The notes below the pieces were generated by a model. The model did not search any database and was not told the origin of the DNA. It saw only the letters and a program-made list of their open reading frames with translations. A program made the position numbers and the translations under genes. 64,000 nt of DNA from Auanema rhodensis (lineage: Eukaryota; Nematoda; Chromadorea; Rhabditida; Rhabditidae): the NCBI GenBank assembly GCA_964057225.1, contig OZ059898.1, positions 21,574,501 to 21,638,500 on the forward strand. The letters run 5' to 3'. Shown here piece after piece: positions 12,157 through 26,560 of the stretch (position 1 is its first letter; every line of letters begins with the position of its first letter).

Positions 12157-15100
12157 ACTAATATGGACATGAGGAATCTAATTTTGAAAACCGCATCTCT
12201 TTATCTTTCACGTGAAGCGAGTTACATACCAAGTGCACATCACGTGTACATTTAATTAGCATAAATCAAAGTTCACGTAAATTTCAAAGTCATGGTTACC
12301 ATGAACCAATATCAATAAAAATTTGTTTTCAGTCTAAAATGGACTTGGGGAATCTAATTTTGAAAACCGCATCTCTTTATCTTTCACGTGAAGCGAGTTA
12401 CATACCAAGTGCACATCACGTGTACATTTAATTAGCATAAATTAAAGTTCACGTAAATTTCAAAGTCATGGTTACCATGAACCAATATCAATAAAAATTT
12501 GTTTTTAGACTAATATGGACTTGGGGAATCTAATTTTGAAAACAGCATCTCTTTATCTTTCACGTGAAGCGAGTTACATACCAAGTGCACATCACGTGTA
12601 CATTTAATTAGCATAAATTAAAGTTCACGTAAATTTCAAAGTCATGGTTACCATGAACCAATATCAATAAAAATTTGTTTTTAGACTAATATGGACATGG
12701 GGAATCTAATTTTGAAAACCGCATCTCTTTATCTTTCACGTGAAGCGAGTTACATACCAAGTGCACATCACGTGTACATTTAATTAGCATAAATTAAAGT
12801 TCACGTAAATTTCAAAATCATGGTTACCATGTACCAATATCAATAAAAATTTGTTTTTAGACTAACATGGACATGGGGAATCTAATTTTGAAAACCGCAT
12901 CTCTTTATCTTTCACGTGAAGCGGGTTACATACCAAGTGCACATCACGTGTACATTTAATTAGCATAAATTAAAGTTCACGTAAATTTCAAAGTCATGGT
13001 TACCATGAACCAATATCAATAAAAATTTGTTTTTAGACTAATATGGACATGAGGAATCTAATTTTGAAAACCGCATCTCTTTATCTTTCACGTGAAGCGA
13101 GTTACATACCAAGTGCACATCACGTGTACATTTAATTAGCATAAATCAAAGTTCACGTAAATTTCAAAGTCATGGTTACCATGCACCAATATCAATAAAA
13201 ATTTGTTTTTAGACTAATATGGACATGGGGAATCTAATTTTGAAAACCGCATCTCTTTATCTTTCACGTGAAGCGAGTTACATACCAAGTGCACATCACG
13301 TGTACATTTAATTAGCATAAATTAAAGTTCACGTAAATTTCAAAGTCATGGTTACCATGCACCAATATCAATAAAAATTTGTTTTTAGACTAATATGGAC
13401 ATGGGGAATCTAATTTTGAAAACCGCATCTCTTTATCTTTCACTTGAAGCGAGTTACATACCAAGTGCACATCACGTGTACATTTAATTAGCATAAATTA
13501 AAGTTCACGTAAATTTCAAAGTCATGGTTACCATGCACCAATATCAATAAAAATTTGTTTTTAGACTAATATGGACATGGGGAATCTAATTTTGAAAACC
13601 GCATCTCTTTATCTTTCACTTGAAGCGAGTTACATACCAAGTGCACATCACGTGTACATTTAATTAGCATAAATTAAAGTTCACGTAAATTTCAAAGTCA
13701 TGGTTACCATGAACCAATATCGATAAAAATTTGTTTTTAGACTAATATGGACATGGGGAATCTAATGTTGAAAACCGCATCTCTTTATCTTTCACGTGAA
13801 GCGAGTTACATACCAAGTGCACATCACGTGTACATTTAATTAGCATAAATTAAAGTTCACGTAAATTTCAAAGTCATGGTTACCATGCACCAATATCAAT
13901 AAAAATTTGTTTTTAGACTAATATGGACTTGGGGAATCTAATTTTGAAAACCGCATCTCTTTATCTTTCACGTGAAGCGAGTTACATACCAAGTGCACAT
14001 CACGTGTACATTTAATTAGCATAAATTAAAGTTCACGTAGATTTCAAAGTCATGGTTACCATGAACCAATATCAATAAAAATTTGTTTTTAGACTAATAT
14101 GGACTTGGGGAATCTAATTTTGAAAACCGCATCTCTTTATCTTTCACGTGAAGCGAGTTACATACCAAGTGCACATCACGTGTACATTTAATTCGCATAA
14201 ATTAAAGTTCACGTAAATTTCAAAGTCATGGTTACCATGCACCAATATCAATAAAAATTTGTTTTTAGACTAATATGGACATGGGGAATCTAATTTTGAA
14301 AACCGCATCTCTTTATCTTTCACTTGAAGCGAGTTACATACCAAGTGCACATCACGTGTACATTTAATTAGCATAAATTAAAGTTCACGTAAATTTCAAA
14401 GTCATGGTTACCATGAACCAATATCGATAAAAATTTGTTTTTAGACTAATATGGACATGGGAAATCTAATGTTGAAAACCGCATCTCTTTATCTTTCACG
14501 TGAAGCGAGTTACATACCAAGTGCACATCACGTGTACATTTAATTAGCATAAATTAAAGTTCACGTAAATTTCAAAGTCATGGTTACCATGCACCAATAT
14601 CAATAAAAATTTGTTTTTAGACTAATATGGACATGGGGAATCTAATTTTGAAAACCGCATCTCTTTATCTTTCACGTGAAGCGAGTTACATACCAAGTGC
14701 ACATCACGTGTACATTTAATTAGCATAAATTAAAGTTCACGTAAATTTTAAAGTCATGGTTACCATGAACCAATATCAATAAAAATTTGTTTTTAGACTA
14801 ATATGGACTTGGGGAATCTAATTTTGAAAACCGCATCTCTTTATCTTTCACGTGAAGCGAGTTACATACCAAGTGCACATCACGTGTACATTTAATTAGC
14901 ATAAATTAAAGTACACGTAAATTTCAAAGTCATGGTTACCATGAACCAATATCAATAAAAATTTGTTTTTAGACTAATATGGACTTGGGGAATCTAATTT
15001 TGAAAACCGCATCTCTTTATCTTTCACGTGAAGCGAGTTACATACCAAGTGCACATCACGTGTACATTTAATTCGCATAAATTAAAGTTCACGTAAATTT

Positions 15101-16368
15101 CAAAGTCATGGTTACCATGCACCAATATCAATAAAAATTTGTTTTTAGACTAATATGGACATGGGGAATCTAATTTTGAAAACCGCATCTCTTTATCTTT
15201 CACGTGAAGCGAGTTACATACCAAGTGCACATCACGTGTACATTTAATTAGCATAAATTAAAGTTCACGTAAATTTCAAAGTCATGGTTACCATGCACCA
15301 ATATCAATAAAAATTTGTTTTTAGACTAATATGGACATGGGGAATCTAATTTTGAAAACCGCATCTCTTTATCTTTCACGTGAAGCGAGTTACATACCAA
15401 GTGCACATCACGTGTACATTTAATTAGCATAAATTAAAGTTCACGTAAATTTCAAAGTCATGGTTACCATGCACCAATATCAATAAAAATTTGTTTTTAG
15501 ACTAATATGGACATGGGGAATCTAATTTTGAAAACCGCATCTCTTTATCTTTCACGTGAAGCGAGTTACATACCAAGTGCACATCACGTGTACATTTAAT
15601 TAGCATAAATTAAAGTTCACGTAAATTTCAAAGTCATGGTTACCATGAACCAATATCAATAAAAATTTGTTTTTAGACTAATATGGACATGGGGAATCTA
15701 ATTTTGAAAACCGCATCTCTTTATCTTTCACGTGAAGCGAGTTACATACCAAGTGCACATCTCGTGTACATTTAATTAGCATAAATTAAAGTTCACGTAA
15801 ATTTCAAAGTCATGGTTACCATGAACCAATATCAATAAAAATTTGTTTTTAGACTAATATGGACATGGGGAATCTTATTTTGAAAACCGCATCTCTTTAT
15901 CTTTCACGTGAAGCGAGTTACATACCAAGTGCACATCACGTGTACATTTAATTAGCATAAATTAAAGTTCACGTAAATTTCAAAGTCATGGTTACCATGA
16001 ACCAATATCAATAAAAATTTGTTTTTAGACTAATATGGACATGGGGAATCTAATTTTGAAAACCGCATCTCTTTATCTTTCACGTGAAGCGAGTTACATA
16101 CCAAGTGCACATCTCGTGTACATTTAATTAGCATAAATTAAAGTTCACGTAAATTTCAAAGTCATGGTTACCATGAACCAATATCAATAAAAATTTGTTT
16201 TTAGACTAATATGGACATGGGGAATCTTATTTTGAAAACCGCATCTCTTTATCTTTCACGTGAAGCGAGTTACATACCAAGTGCACATCACGTGTACATT
16301 TAATTAGCATAAATTAAAGTTCACGTAAATTTCAAAGTCATGGTTACCATGCACCAATATCAATAAAA
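12157..16368 (+). repeat. Satellite subdomain with 4-mer, 5-mer and 2-mer local duplications
   Basis: The sequence from 12325 onward repeats 4581 onward at 44 monomers. Local duplications: aatgttgaaa at 13767 and 14471 (704 bp, 4 monomers); attcgcataa at 14194 and 15074 (880 bp, 5 monomers); atctcgtg at about 15761 and 16111, with aatcttattt at about 15871 and 16221 (352 bp, 2 monomers). The cacttgaagc and atcgataaaa variants that mark the next HOR first appear together here. Confidence 0.8.
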
Positions 16369-19300
16369 ATTTGTTTTTAGACTAATATGGACATGGGGAA
16401 TCTAATTTTGAAAACCGCATCTCTTTATCTTTCACGTGAAGCGAGTTACATACCAAGTGCACATCACGTGTACATTTAATTAGCATAAATTAAAGTTCAC
16501 GTAAATTTCAAAGTCATGGTTACCATGAACCAATATCAATAAAAATTTGTTTTTAGACTAATATGGACATGAGGAATCTAATTTTGAAAACCGCATCTCT
16601 TTATCTTTCACGTGAAGCGAGTTACATACCAAGTGCACATCACGTGTACATCTAATTAGCATAAATTAAAGTTCACGTAAATTTCAAAGTCATGGTTACC
16701 ATGAACCAATATCAATAAAAATTTGTTTTTAGACTAATATGGACATGGGGAATCTAATTTTGAAAACCGCATCTCTTTATCTTTCACTTGAAGCGAGTTA
16801 CATACCAAGTGCACATCACGTGTACATTTAATTAGCATAAATTAAAGTTCACGTAAATTTCAAAGTCATGGTTACCATGAACCAATATCGATAAAAATTT
16901 GTTTTTAGACTAATATGGACATGGGGAATCTAATTTTGAAAACCGCATCTCTTTATCTTTCACGTGAAGCGAGTTACATACCAAGTGCACATCACGTGTA
17001 CATTTAATTAGCATAAATTAAAGTTCACGTAAATTTCAAAGTCATGGTTACCATGAACCAATATCAATAAAAATTTGTTTTTAGACTAATATGGACATGG
17101 GGAATCTAATTTTGAAAACCGCATCTCTTTATCTTTCACGTGAAGCGAGTTACATACCAAGTGCACATCACGTGTACATTTAATTAGCATAAATTAAAGT
17201 TCACGTAAATTTCAAAGTCATGGTTACCATGCACCAATATCAATAAAAATTTGTTTTTAGACTAATATGGACATGGGGAATCTAATTTTGAAAACCGCAT
17301 CTCTTTATCTTTCACGTGAAGCGAGTTACATACCAAGTGCACATCACGTGTACATTTAATTAGCATAAATTAAAGTTCACGTAAATTTCAAAGTCATGGT
17401 TACCATGAACCAATATCAATAAAAATTTGTTTTTAGACTAATATGGACATGAGGAATCTAATTTTGAAAACCGCATCTCTTTATCTTTCACGTGAAGCGA
17501 GTTACATACCAAGTGCACATCACGTGTACATCTAATTAGCATAAATTAAAGTTCACGTAAATTTCAAAGTCATGGTTACCATGAACCAATATCAATAAAA
17601 ATTTGTTTTTAGACTAATATGGACATGGGGAATCTAATTTTGAAAACCGCATCTCTTCATCTTTCACTTGAAGCGAGTTACATACCAAGTGCACATCACG
17701 TGTACATTTAATTAGCATAAATTAAAGTTCACGTAAATTTCAAAGTCATGGTTACCATGAACCAATATCGATAAAAATTTGTTTTTAGACTAATATGGAC
17801 ATGGGGAATCTAATTTTGAAAACCGCATCTCTTTATCTTTCACGTGAAGCGAGTTACATACCAAGTGCACATCACGTGTACATTTAATTAGCATAAATTA
17901 AAGTTCACGTAAATTTCAAAGTCATGGTTACCATGAACCAATATCAATAAAAATTTGTTTTTAGACTAATATGGACATGGGGAATCTAATTTTGAAAACC
18001 GCATCTCTTTATCTTTCACGTGAAGCGAGTTACATACCAAGTGCACATCACGTGTACATTTAATTAGCATAAATTAAAGTTCACGTAAATTTCAAAGTCA
18101 TGGTTACCATGCACCAATATCAATAAAAATTTGTTTTTAGACTAATATGGACATGGGGAATCTAATTTTGAAAACCGCATCTCTTTATCTTTCACGTGAA
18201 GCGAGTTACATACCAAGTGCACATCACGTGTACATTTAATTAGCATAAATTAAAGTTCACGTAAATTTCAAAGTCATGGTTACCATGAACCAATATCAAT
18301 AAAAATTTGTTTTTAGACTAATATGGACATGAGGAATCTAATTTTGAAAACCGCATCTCTTTATCTTTCACGTGAAGCGAGTTACATACCAAGTGCACAT
18401 CACGTGTACATCTAATTAGCATAAATTAAAGTTCACGTAAATTTCAAAGTCATGGTTACCATGAACCAATATCAATAAAAATTTGTTTTTAGACTAATAT
18501 GGACATGGGGAATCTAATTTTGAAAACCGCATCTCTTCATCTTTCACTTGAAGCGAGTTACATACCAAGTGCACATCACGTGTACATTTAATTAGCATAA
18601 ATTAAAGTTCACGTAAATTTCAAAGTCATGGTTACCATGAACCAATATCGATAAAAATTTGTTTTTAGACTAATATGGACATGGGGAATCTAATTTTGAA
18701 AACCGCATCTCTTCATCTTTCACTTGAAGCGAGTTACATACCAAGTGCACATCACGTGTACATTTAATTAGCATAAATTAAAGTTCACGTAAATTTCAAA
18801 GTCATGGTTACCATGAACCAATATCAATAAAAATTTGTTTTTAGACTAATATGGACATGGGGAATCTAATTTTGAAAACCGCATCTCTTTATCTTTCACG
18901 TGAAGCGAGTTACATACCAAGTGCACATCACGTGTACATTTAATTAGCATAAATTAAAGTTCACGTAAATTTCAAAGTCATGGTTACCATGAACCAATAT
19001 CAATAAAAATTTGTTTTTAGACTAATATGGACATGGGGAATCTAATTTTGAAAACCGCATCTCTTTATCTTTCACGTGAAGCGAGTTACATACCAAGTGC
19101 ACATCACGTGTACATTTAATTAGCATAAATTAAAGTTCACGTAAATTTCAAAGTCATGGTTACCATGCACCAATATCAATAAAAATTTGTTTTTAGACTA
19201 ATATGGACATGGGGAATCTAATTTTGAAAACCGCATCTCTTTATCTTTCACGTGAAGCGAGTTACATACCAAGTGCACATCACGTGTACATTTAATTAGC

Positions 19301-20064
19301 ATAAATTAAAGTTCACGTAAATTTCAAAGTCATGGTTACCATGAACCAATATCAATAAAAATTTGTTTTTAGACTAATATGGACATGAGGAATCTAATTT
19401 TGAAAACCGCATCTCTTTATCTTTCACGTGAAGCGAGTTACATACCAAGTGCACATCACGTGTACATCTAATTAGCATAAATTAAAGTTCACGTAAATTT
19501 CAAAGTCATGGTTACCATGAACCAATATCAATAAAAATTTGTTTTTAGACTAATATGGACATGGGGAATCTAATTTTGAAAACCGCATCTCTTCATCTTT
19601 CACTTGAAGCGAGTTACATACCAAGTGCACATCACGTGTACATTTAATTAGCATAAATTAAAGTTCACGTAAATTTCAAAGTCATGGTTACCATGAACCA
19701 ATATCGATAAAAATTTGTTTTTAGACTAATATGGACATGGGGAATCTAATTTTGAAAACCGCATCTCTTTATCTTTCACGTGAAGCGAGTTACATACCAA
19801 GTGCACATCACGTGTACATTTAATTAGCATAAATTAAAGTTCACGTAAATTTCAAAGTCATGGTTACCATGAACCAATATCAATAAAAATTTGTTTTTAG
19901 ACTAATATGGACATGGGGAATCTAATTTTGAAAACCGCATCTCTTTATCTTTCACGTGAAGCGAGTTACATACCAAGTGCACATCACGTGTACATTTAAT
20001 TAGCATAAATTAAAGTTCACGTAAATTTCAAAGTCATGGTTACCATGCACCAATATCAATAAAA
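16369..20064 (+). repeat. 880-bp pentameric higher-order repeat, four copies
   Basis: The unit has five monomers: A (gcacc-preceded, standard); B (G28 to A plus T108 to C, tacatctaatt); C (G68 to T, cacttgaagc, with T58 to C in copies 2-4); D (preceded by atcgataaaa); and E (standard). Copies are 16369-17248, 17249-18128, 18129-19184 and 19185-20064. The third copy has six monomers because a C-like monomer is duplicated at 18657. The T108 to C marker falls at 16651, 17531, 18411 and 19467, giving spacings of 880, 880 and 1056 bp. This is the clearest regular HOR in the window. Confidence 0.9.
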
Positions 20065-22704
20065 ATTTGTTTTTAGACTAATATGGACATGGGGAATCTA
20101 ATTTTGAAAACCGCATCTCTTTATCTTTCACGTGAAGCGAGTTACATACCAAGTGCACATCACGTGTACATTTAATTAGCATAAATTAAAGTTCACGTAA
20201 ATTTCAAAGTCATGGTTACCATGAACCAATATCAATAAAAATTTGTTTTTAGACTAATATGGACATGGGGAATCTAATTTTGAAAACCGCATCTCTTTAT
20301 CTTTCACGTGAAGCGAGTTACATACCAAGTGCACATCACGTGTACATTTAATTAGCATAAATTAAAGTTCACGTAAATTTCAAAGTCATGGTTACCATGA
20401 ACCAATATCAATAAAAATTTGTTTTTAGACTAATATGGACATGGGGAATCTAATTTTGAAAACCGCATCTCTTTATCTTTCACGTGAAGCGAGTTACATA
20501 CCAAGTGCACATCACGTGTACATTTAATTAGCATAAATTAAAGTTCACGTAAATTTCAAAGTCATGGTTACCATGCACCAATATCAATAAAAATTTGTTT
20601 TTAGACTAATATGGACATGGGGAATCTAATTTTGAAAACTGCATCTCTTTATCTTTCACGTGAAGCGAGTTACATACCAAGTGCACATCACGTGTACATT
20701 TAATTAGCATAAATCAAAGTTCACGTAAATTTCAAAGTCATGGTTACCATGAACCAATATCAATAAAAATTTGTTTTTAGACTAATATGGACATGGGGAA
20801 TCTAATTTTGAAAACCGCATCTCTTTATCTTTCACGTGAAGCGAGTTACATACCAAGTGCACATCACGTGTACATTTAATTAGCATAAATTAAAGTTCAC
20901 GTAAATTTCAAAGTCATGGTTACCATGAACCAATATCAATAAAAATTTGTTTTTAGACTAATATGGACATGGGGAATCTAATTTTGAAAACCGCATCTCT
21001 GTATCTTTCACGTGAAGCGAGTTACATACCAAGTGCACATCACGTGTACATTTAATTAGCATAAATTAAAGTTCACGTAAATTTCAAAGTCATGGTTACC
21101 ATGCACCAATATCAATAAAAATTTGTTTTTAGACTAATATGGACATGGGGAATCTAATTTTGAAAACTGCATCTCTTTATCTTTCACGTGAAGCGAGTTA
21201 CATACCAAGTGCACATCACGTCTACATTTAATTAGCATAAATTAAAGTACACGTAAATTTCAAAGTCATGGTTACCATGCACCAATATCAATAAAAATTT
21301 GTTTTTAGACTAATATGGACATGGGGAATCTAATTTTGAAAGCCGCATCTCTTTATCTTTCACGTGAAGCGAGTTACATACCAAGTGCACATCACGTGTT
21401 CTTTTAATTAGCATAAATTAAAGTTCACGTAAATTTCAAAGTCATGTTTACCATGAACCAATATCAATAAAAATTTGTTTTTAGACTAATATGGACTTGG
21501 GGAATCTAATTTTGGAAACCGCATCTCTTTATCTTTCACGTGAAGCGAGTTACATACCAAGTGCACATCACGTGTACATTTAATTAGCATAAATTAAAGT
21601 TCACGTAAATTTCAAAGTCATGGTTACCATGCACCAATATCAATAAAAATTTGTTTTTAGACTAATATGGAGATGGGGAATCTAATTTTGAAAACCGCAT
21701 CTCTTTATCTTTCACGTGAAGCGAGTTACATACCAAGTGCACATCACGTGTACATTTAATTAGCATAAACTAAAGTTCACGTAAAATTCAAAGTCATGGT
21801 TACCATGAACCAATATCAATAAAAATTTGTTTTTAGACTAATATGGACATGAGGAATCTAATTTTGAAAACCGCATCTCTTTATCTTTCACGTGAAGCGA
21901 GTTACATACCAAGTGCACATCACGTGTACATTTAATTAGCATAAATTAAAGTTCACGTAAATTTCAAAGTCATGGTTACCATGCACCAATATCAATAAAA
22001 ATTTGTTTTTAGACTAATATGGACATGGGGAATCTAATTTTGAAAACTGCATCTCTTTATCTTTCACGTGAAGCGAGTTACATACCAAGTGCACATCACG
22101 TGTACATTTAATTAGCATAAATCAAAGTTCACGTAAATTTCAAAGTCATGGTTACCATGAACCAATATCGATAAAAATTCGTTTTTAGACTAATATGGAC
22201 ATGGGGAATCTAATTTTGAAAACCGCATCTCTTTATCTTTCACGTGAAGCGAGTTACATACCAAGTGCACATCACGTGTACATTTAATTAGCATAAATTA
22301 AAGTTCACGTAAATTTCAAAGTCATGGTTACCATGAACCAATATCAATAAAAATTTGTTTTTAGACTAATATGGACATGGGGAATCTAATTTTGAAAACC
22401 GCATCTCTTTATCTTTCACGTGAAGCGAGTTACACTCCAAGTGCACATCACTTGTACATTTAATTAGCATAAATTAAAGTTCACGTAAATTTCAAAGTCA
22501 TGGTTACCATGCACCAATATCAATAAAAATTTGTTTTTAGACTAATATGGAGATGGGGAATCTAATTTTGAAAACCGCATCTCTTTATCTTTCACGTGAA
22601 GCGAGTTACATACCAAGTGCACATCACGTGTACATTTAATTAGCATAAATTAAAGTTCACGTAAATTTCAAAGTCATGGTTACCATGAACCAATATCAAT
22701 AAAA
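20065..22704 (+). repeat. Diverged satellite stretch with many private mutations
   Basis: Fifteen 176-bp monomers. Changes seen nowhere or almost nowhere else include gtatctttca (about 21001), cacgtctaca (about 21220), aaagccgc (about 21340), gtgttctttt (about 21397), catgtttacc (about 21446), tttggaaacc (about 21512), gcataaacta (about 21765), gtaaaattca (about 21781), aaattcgttt (about 22177), tacactccaa (22431) and cacttgtaca (about 22449). The stretch lies between two strongly homogenised HOR domains, as expected of an older or less converted segment. Confidence 0.75.
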
Positions 22705-23920
22705 ATTTGTTTTTAGACTAATATGGACATGGGGAATCTAATTTTGAAAACCCTCTTTATCTTTCACGTGGAGCGAGTTACATACCAAGTGCACATCACG
22801 TGTACATTTAATTAGCATAAATTAAAGTTCACGTAAATTTCAAAGTCATGGTTACCATGAACCAATATCAATAAAAATTTGTTTTTAGACTAATATGGAC
22901 ATGGGGAATCTAATTTTGAAAACCGCATCTCTTTATCTTTCACGTGAAGCGAGTTACATACCAAGTGCACATCACGTGTACATTTAATTAGCATAAATTA
23001 AAGTTCACGTAAATTTCAAAGTCATGGTTACCATGAACCAATATCAATAAAAATTTGTTTTTAGACTAATATGGACATGGGGAATCTAATTTTGAAAACC
23101 CTCTTTATCTTTCACGTGAAGCGAGTTACATACCAAGTGCACATCACGTGTACATTTAATTAGCATAAATTAAAGTTCACGTAAATTTCAAAGTCATGGT
23201 TACCATGAACCAATATCAATAAAAATTTGTTTTTAGACTAATATGGACATGGGGAATCTAATTTTGAAAACCCTCTTTATCTTTCACGTGAAGCGAGTTA
23301 CATACCAAGTGCACATCACGTGTACATTTAATTAGCATAAATTAAAGTTCACGTAAATTTCAAAGTCATGGTTACCATGAACCAATATCAATAAAAATTT
23401 GTTTTTAGACTAATATGGACTTGGGGAATCTAATTTTGAAAACCGCATCTCTTTATCTTTCACGTGAAGCGAGTTACATACCAAATGCACATCACGTGTA
23501 CATTTAATTAGCATAAATTAAAGTACACGTAAATTTCAAAGTCATGGTTACCATGCACCAATATCAATAAAAATTTGTTTTTAGACTAATATGGACAAGG
23601 GGAATCTAATTTTGAAAACCGCATCTCTTTATCTTTCACGTGAAGCGAGTTACATACCAAGTGCACATCACGTGTACATTTAATTAGCATAAATTAAAGT
23701 TCACGTAAATTTCAAAGTCATGGTTACCATGAACCAATATCAATAAAAATTTGTTTTTAGACTAATATGGACATGGGGAATCTAATTTTGAAAACCCTCT
23801 TTATCTTTCACGTGAAGCGAGTTACATACCAAGTGCACATCACGTGTACATTTAATTAGCATAAATTAAAGTTCACGTAAATTTCAAAGTCATGGTTACC
23901 ATGAACCAATATCAATAAAA
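22705..23920 (+). repeat. Cluster of 172-bp monomers (4-bp deletion, positions 49-52)
   Basis: Four of the seven monomers here lack gcat, reading aaaaccctcttt instead of aaaaccgcatctcttt: 22705-22876, 23053-23224, 23225-23396 and 23749-23920. The deletion removes the CpG at 48-49. The identical deletion in ten monomers confined to 22.7-31.8 kb points to one founding event followed by local spread. The first of these copies also has the private gtggagcgag. Confidence 0.9.
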
Positions 23921-24800
23921 ATTTGTTTTTAGACTAATATGGACATGGGGAATCTAATTTTGAAAACCGCATCTCTTTATCTTTCACGTGAAGCGAGTTA
24001 CATACCAAGTGCACATCACGTGTACATTTAATTAGCATAAATTAAAGTTCACGTAAATTTCAAAGTCATGGTTACCATGAACCAATATCAATAAAAATTT
24101 GTTTTTAGACTAATATGGACTTGGGGAATCTAATTTTGAAAACCGCATCTCTTTATCTTTCACGTGAAGCGAGTTACATACCAAGTGCACATCACGTGTA
24201 CATTTAATTAGCATAAATTAAAGTACACGTAAATTTCAAAGTCATGGTTACCATGCACCAATATCAATAAAAATTTGTTTTTAGACTAATATGGACATGG
24301 GGAATCTAATTTTGAAAACCGCATCTCTTTATCTTTCACGTGAAGCGAGTTACATACCAAGTGCACATCACGTGTACATTTAATTAGCATGAATTAAAGT
24401 TCACGTAAATTTCAAAGTCATGGTTACCATGCACCAATATCAATAAAAATTTGTTTTTAGACTAATATGGACATGGGGAATCTAATTTTGAAAACCGCAT
24501 CTCTTTATCTTTCACGTGAAGCGAGTTACATACCAAGTGCACATCACGTGTACATTTAATTAGCATGAATTAAAGTTCACGTAAATTTCAAAGTCATGGT
24601 TACCATGAACCAATATCAATAAAAATTTGTTTTTAGACTAATATGGACTTGGGGAATCTAATTTTGAAAACCGCATCTCTTTATCTTTCACGTGAAGCGA
24701 GTTACATACCAAGTGCACATCACGTGTACATTTAATTAGCATAAATTAAAGTTCACGTAAATTTCAAAGTCATGGTTACCATGAACCAATATCAATAAAA

Positions 24801-26384
24801 ATTTGTTTTTAGACTAATATGGACTTGGGGAATCTAATTTTGAAAACCGCATCTCTTTATCTTTCACGTGAAGCGAGTTACATACCAAGTGCACATCACG
24901 TGTACATTTAATTAGCATAAATTAAAGTACACGTAAATTTCAAAGTCATGGTTACCATGCACCAATATCAAGAAAAATTTGTTTTTAGACTAATATGGAC
25001 ATGGGGAATCTAATTTTGAAAACCGCATCTCTTTATCTTTCACGTGAAGCGAGTTACATACCAAGTGCACATCACGTGTACATTTAATTAGCATAAATTA
25101 AAGTACACGTAAATTTCAAAGTCATGGTTACCATGCACCAATATCAATAAAAATTTGTTTTTAGACTAATATGGACATGGGGAATCTAATTTTGAAAACC
25201 GCATCTCTTTATTTTTCACGTGAAGCGAGTTACATACCAAGTGCACATCACGTGTACATTTAATTAGCATGAATTAAAGTTCACGTAAATTTCAAAGTCA
25301 TGGTTACCATGAACCAATATCAATAAAAATTTGTTTTTAGACTAATATGGACTTGGGGAATCTAATTTTGAAAACCGCATCTCTTTATCTTTCACGTGAA
25401 GCGAGTTACATACCAAGTGCACATCACGTGTACATTTAATTAGCATAAATTAAAGTACACGTAAATTTCAAAGTCATGGTTACCATGCACCAATATCAAG
25501 AAAAATTTGTTTTTAGACTAATATGGACATGGGGAATCTAATTTTGAAAACCGCATCTCTTTATCTTTCACGTGAAGCGAGTTACATACCAAGTGCACAT
25601 CACGTGTACATTTAATTAGCATAAATTAAAGTACACGTAAATTTCAAAGTCATGGTTACCATGCACCAATATCAATAAAAATTTGTTTTTAGACTAATAT
25701 GGACATGGGGAATCTAATTTTGAAAACCGCATCTCTTTATCTTTTACGTGAAGCGAGTTACATACCAAGTGCACATCACGTGTACATTTAATTAGCATAA
25801 ATTAAAGTTCACGTAAATTTCAAAGTCATGGTTACCATGAACCAATATCAATAAAAATTTGTTTTTAGACTAATATGGACTTGGGGAATCTAATTTTGAA
25901 AACCGCATCTCTTTATCTTTCACGTGAAGCGAGTTACATACCAAGTGCACATCACGTGTACATTTAATTAGCATAAATTAAAGTACACGTAAATTTCAAA
26001 GTCATGGTTACCATGCACCAATATCAAGAAAAATTTGTTTTTAGACTAATATGGACATGGGGAATCTAATTTTGAAAACCGCATCTCTTTATCTTTCACG
26101 TGAAGCGAGTTACATACCAAGTGCACATCACGTGTACATTTAATTAGCATAAATTAAAGTACACGTAAATTTCAAAGTCATGGTTACCATGCACCAATAT
26201 CAATAAAAATTTGTTTTTAGACTAATATGGACATGGGGAATCTAATTTTGAAAACCGCATCTCTTTATCTTTTACGTGAAGCGAGTTACATACCAAGTGC
26301 ACATCACGTGTACATTTAATTAGCATAAATTAAAGTTCACGTAAATTTCAAAGTCATGGTTACCATGAACCAATATCAATAAAA
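24801..26384 (+). repeat. 528-bp trimeric higher-order repeat, three copies
   Basis: Copies are 24801-25328, 25329-25856 and 25857-26384. Each holds an acttgg/gtacacg monomer, then a monomer preceded by atatcaagaa (T172 to G at 24972, 25500 and 26028, each 528 bp apart) that also carries gtacacg, then a third monomer. The third monomer shows atttttcacg plus gcatgaatt in copy 1 but cttttacgtg plus gcataaatt in copies 2 and 3. Copies 2 and 3 are therefore the most recent pair. Confidence 0.88.
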
Positions 26385-26560
26385 ATTTGTTTTTAGACTA
26401 ATATGGACATGGGGAATCTAATTTTGAAAACCGCATCTCTTTATCTTTCACGTGAAGCGAGTTACATACCAAGTGCACATCACGTGTACATTTAATTAGC
26501 ATAAATTAAAGTTCACGTAAATTTCAAAGTCATGGTTACCATGAACCAATATCAATAAAA

